A stretch of 20,669 nucleotides of DNA, from the NCBI GenBank assembly GCA_030149405.1, contig JASBRM010000085.1:1-20669 (forward strand), in the 5' to 3' direction. Source of the stretch: Neptuniibacter sp. (GTDB lineage: Bacteria > Pseudomonadota > Gammaproteobacteria > Pseudomonadales > Balneatricaceae). The notes under the pieces are model-generated. The model worked only from the letters and a program-made list of their open reading frames with translations. It was not told the origin of the DNA and searched no databases. This document shows, piece by piece, positions 18,886 to 20,669 of this stretch; the stretch's first letter is position 1; the number at the start of each line of letters is the position of its first letter. The translations under genes were made by a program, and so were the position numbers.

Positions 18886-19377
18886 ATGATACGATTATTG
18901 TTAAACATTGCTATCATTCTGGTTACTGCTTATCTATTGGATTTATACTTCAAAGAGCCCCCCTATTGGGAATATCGAGGCTCAGGTTTCTCAAATCGAA
19001 CTGCAGAACAGAAATCTCAGTTTATATCTTTCTTAAGACAAGAGGGTATTAAGTATCACACCAAGTATGGCACTGATATTTATTACCATTTATCGGGGCA
19101 TGCAAAAGTCAGAGCCTATAGACGACAGCTTTATGGCTCGCCTGACTATGATTCTGTTAGTCCGATGGATTCTCAAATGGAAACGATCTACAGAAAGGAA
19201 TTTGAAACAGCAGGGATTCCATATAGTGTGAGGATGGTTGGTACTTCGCTAACAATGAATTTTATATTTGAGGCGAAGTATAATCCTCAGGTAGATCTAA
19301 TAGATCAAAAAGCGTGGTTAGACTGGTCTGAAAGGCTAAAAAATACGAATGAAGCTATTCGCGGATATCCTAAATAG
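18886..19377 (+). CDS. Unknown membrane-anchored protein
   Basis: A 163-residue protein I do not recognise. The N-terminus is a single hydrophobic helix (IRLLLNIAIILVTAYLLDLYF, about 2-22) that should act as a signal anchor, leaving a polar, aromatic-rich domain of about 140 residues, probably periplasmic, with many Tyr and charged residues and no cysteine. No catalytic motif is evident. AAAGGA lies 13 bases before the ATG, somewhat far. Base composition is more AT-rich than in the atp genes. It lies between inverted copies of a repeat and between atpC and glmU, which are normally neighbours, so it looks like an accessory insertion. A possible small ORF with a perfect Shine-Dalgarno follows. 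Confidence 0.7.
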   Translation: MIRLLLNIAIILVTAYLLDLYFKEPPYWEYRGSGFSNRTAEQKSQFISFLRQEGIKYHTKYGTDIYYHLSGHAKVRAYRRQLYGSPDYDSVSPMDSQMETIYRKEFETAGIPYSVRMVGTSLTMNFIFEAKYNPQVDLIDQKAWLDWSERLKNTNEAIRGYPK

Positions 19378-19398
19378 AGAGATTTTAGGAGGTAAAGG

Positions 19399-19515
19399 GT
19401 GTCAGGGTATATTAAACCCCGATCACATAACCCAACATCTTGGTTTTGGGTTTTCCTAGCCCCTAGCAGCTGCGAAGCACTCGTAGGCGAAGCCGTGCTC
19501 TCTAAGTACAGCTAG
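19399..19515 (+). CDS. Possible small protein of 38 residues
   Basis: A GTG codon five bases after the full Shine-Dalgarno AGGAGGT (19387-19393) opens a frame of 38 residues starting MSGYIKPRSHNPTSWFWVFL. It begins 21 bases after the stop of the unknown gene, as an operon partner would. It contains a short aromatic hydrophobic run (WFWVFLAP) but its second half is read through the inverted repeat at 19455-19500 and it stops within the 28-bp palindrome, so the C-terminus may be acquired or the whole frame fortuitous. Confidence 0.3.
   Translation: MSGYIKPRSHNPTSWFWVFLAPSSCEALVGEAVLSKYS
19455..19500 (-). repeat. Palindromic repeat family, right copy
   Basis: Reverse-complement copy of the repeat at 18704-18755, lacking about ten bases in the middle. 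It contains GCGAAGC twice (19472-19478 and 19488-19494), the motif of very stable DNA mini-hairpins. It abuts the 28-bp palindrome at 19500-19527. Confidence 0.6.
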
Positions 19516-19527
19516 CTGTACTTAGAG
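19500..19527. repeat. Perfect 28-bp palindrome
   Basis: The left half CTCTAAGTACAGCT is followed with no spacer by its exact complement. It overlaps the last codons and TAA stop of the minus-strand regulator gene (stop at 19522-19524). With no spacer and no following T run it is not a standard terminator; a protein-binding site or recombination site is possible. Confidence 0.75.
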
Positions 19528-20271
19528 TAGTCGCCATAAAGTGTCGAAAATAATCTTCTGAGCTGCCGCCACTTCAGCGGAATCAATAACCACCGCTGTT
19601 GGATAGTTTTCTGAAGCCAGTGAGATAATCGCACATTTAGGTGGATAGATAGCGATATAGGCGGCATCCACCTTACCCTCGGTTTTAATCCACTTACGTT
19701 CTGACAACAGGGCGTCTTCACCGCCATCACCTATGGCTATGGCTCTTACGTTAATACCGCGCTGAATACGCTGGTTTGTGAAGTTAGGGAAGGGTCTATA
19801 GAGGTGTTTTCGGATCGGCTTGGAAGAGAAGACTGAGTAGCTGTCTGCGTCTGAGTTTGAGACGGTTACCAATAGGTCTTTAAGTACGTGTTCAATGCCG
19901 TCATCACCCTCATAAAACTGCACATTGGCGGCGTTAAAGTCGGGTTTGAGGTGTTGTAGCTCTGGAATGATATTTAGCTTTAGCTCTTCCATGGCTTTAT
20001 CAAGGCCCTGGCGTCTGTCTTCCGCCATCTGCAGCAGGATTTCCGGGTCTACGGGAGCAAACAGTCGGCGTTTTCCTTTGGGTTGATAAGTAACGATGCC
20101 TTTCTGCTGCATTTCTTTCAGGCTTTCGTAAGTACTGCCCCGGTTAATACCGGATTTGTCAGCAATTGTTCGGATAGAACTTGCCCCTAAAGACAGGAGT
20201 GCTTTATAGATCTCTATTTCACGGGTGCTGAAGCCTAGTAGGCTGAATATTTTGTTATTCATAATTGTCAT
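19522..20271 (-). CDS. TrmB-family transcriptional regulator
   Basis: A 249-residue protein with an N-terminal TrmB-type winged helix (about residues 10-75: FSTREIEIYKALLSLGASSI, then ADKSGINRGSTYESLKEMQ and KGKRRLFAPVDPEILL), a short coiled-coil (about 80-105) and a C-terminal domain opening with VQFYEGDDGIEHVLKDLL, the pattern of TrmB-like effector-sensing regions. TrmB proteins, best known in archaea, bind sugars or other metabolites. It is divergent from glmU, so control of glmU, itself or both is possible but not shown. ATG 20271 and ATG 20262 are both candidate starts; neither has a clear ribosome-binding site. The stop lies within a perfect palindrome. Confidence 0.88.
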   Translation of the reverse strand: MTIMNNKIFSLLGFSTREIEIYKALLSLGASSIRTIADKSGINRGSTYESLKEMQQKGIVTYQPKGKRRLFAPVDPEILLQMAEDRRQGLDKAMEELKLNIIPELQHLKPDFNAANVQFYEGDDGIEHVLKDLLVTVSNSDADSYSVFSSKPIRKHLYRPFPNFTNQRIQRGINVRAIAIGDGGEDALLSERKWIKTEGKVDAAYIAIYPPKCAIISLASENYPTAVVIDSAEVAAAQKIIFDTLWRLL

Positions 20272-20285
20272 TTTATTTTTGACAA
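20265..20285. promoter_or_regulatory. Inverted repeat in the regulator/glmU divergent region
   Basis: TTGTCA (20265-20270) and TGACAA (20280-20285) form a perfect 6-bp dyad with a nine-base AT spacer. It overlaps the upstream ATG of the regulator gene and a TTGACA -35-like hexamer (20279-20284) pointing to glmU, though no good -10 was found at 17 bases. It could be an operator. Confidence 0.4.
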
Positions 20286-20380
20286 AAAGGATTGTGTGAT
20301 TTTCTTTTTACTTTAAAGTGGGTTCTTAATAAAGCGGTTATTACAAATTCACTCAAGAAAAGACAAGGAAAGTACAGACT

Positions 20381-20669
20381 ATGTCATCTGTAGATGTTGT
20401 CATTTTGGCTGCGGGTCAGGGCAGCCGCATGAAATCCAAATTACCTAAGGTATTGCATAAGGTCGGTGGTAAGCCGATGGTGCAGCATGTTATCGATACT
20501 GCATCCTCCCTCAATAATGAAGCCAGCAATGTAAATACTCACGTTGTTATTGGTCATGGTGCTGAGTTGGTTAAAACCTCTCTGGCAGGGCAAGCAGTAA
20601 ACTTTGCATTGCAGGCCGAGCAAAAGGGTACGGGCCATGCCGTGGCACAGGCCATGCCGGAAGTGGCTG
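20381..20669 (+). CDS. glmU: GlmU, N-terminal fragment
   Basis: The first 96 residues of GlmU, cut by the right edge. The uridyltransferase signature [20 protein letters not shown] follows the start, with the nucleotide-binding AAGxGxRM loop and conserved lysine, then KPMVQHVID and [13 protein letters not shown], which shape the UTP and GlcNAc-1-P site. The full enzyme makes UDP-GlcNAc for peptidoglycan and lipopolysaccharide. AAGGA lies upstream of the ATG. In relatives glmU follows atpC directly; here about 1.8 kb of accessory DNA separates them. Confidence 0.96.
   Translation, partial: MSSVDVVILAAGQGSRMKSKLPKVLHKVGGKPMVQHVIDTASSLNNEASNVNTHVVIGHGAELVKTSLAGQAVNFALQAEQKGTGHAVAQAMPEVA

Overview
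The window is a chromosomal origin-proximal block of a gammaproteobacterium. Gene order (dnaA divergent from rpmH-rnpA-yidC-mnmE, then mnmG-rsmG-parA-parB-atpIBEFHAGDC-glmU) and protein sequences close to Pseudomonas and Oceanospirillales homologues (for example YidC with the LGGCLPI motif, AtpI ending in NNRFLKL) suggest a marine Oceanospirillaceae-type bacterium. Genus cannot be fixed from the sequence alone.

Layout. 1-139: start of dnaA (minus strand, cut by the window edge). 140-726: non-coding dnaA/rpmH divergent region with perfect DnaA boxes; one overlaps the probable dnaA promoter and a strong rpmH promoter lies at the other end. 727-2918: rpmH, rnpA and yidC, with yidD missing from its usual slot. 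2919-3301: a terminator, then a 270-bp fold-back, MITE-like element with 26-bp terminal inverted repeats and a 6-bp target duplication, whose right edge may supply part of the mnmE promoter. 3302-4669: mnmE, whose last 18 bases match the known trmE attachment site of SGI1-type elements. 4670-7088: an AT-rich accessory gap holding one Fic/DUF4172-like gene with a destroyed catalytic motif, followed by an AT-rich stretch with a second DnaA-box cluster directly upstream of mnmG (an oriC candidate in the E. coli/Vibrio position). 7089-11313: mnmG-rsmG-parA-parB, tightly packed. 11419-18642: a complete nine-gene F1Fo ATP synthase operon with its own promoter and terminator. 18643-20380: a second accessory patch with an unknown membrane-anchored gene between inverted repeats, possible small ORFs, a perfect 28-bp palindrome and a TrmB-family regulator. 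20381-end: start of glmU.

The core genes serve replication initiation and segregation (DnaA, ParA, ParB), ribosome and tRNA maturation (L34, RnpA, MnmE, MnmG, RsmG), membrane protein insertion (YidC), ATP synthesis and cell-envelope precursor synthesis (GlmU). MnmE and MnmG act as one complex although their genes are separated here by the Fic-like gene.

The most unusual points are the Fic pseudoenzyme beside a candidate oriC and an attachment site, the nested fold-back element with mutually exclusive stems, two separate DnaA-box clusters, and hairpins found just downstream of the three multi-copy ATP synthase subunits (c, alpha, beta) but at no other junction in the operon. No rRNA, tRNA, CRISPR array, transposase or integrase gene was seen.
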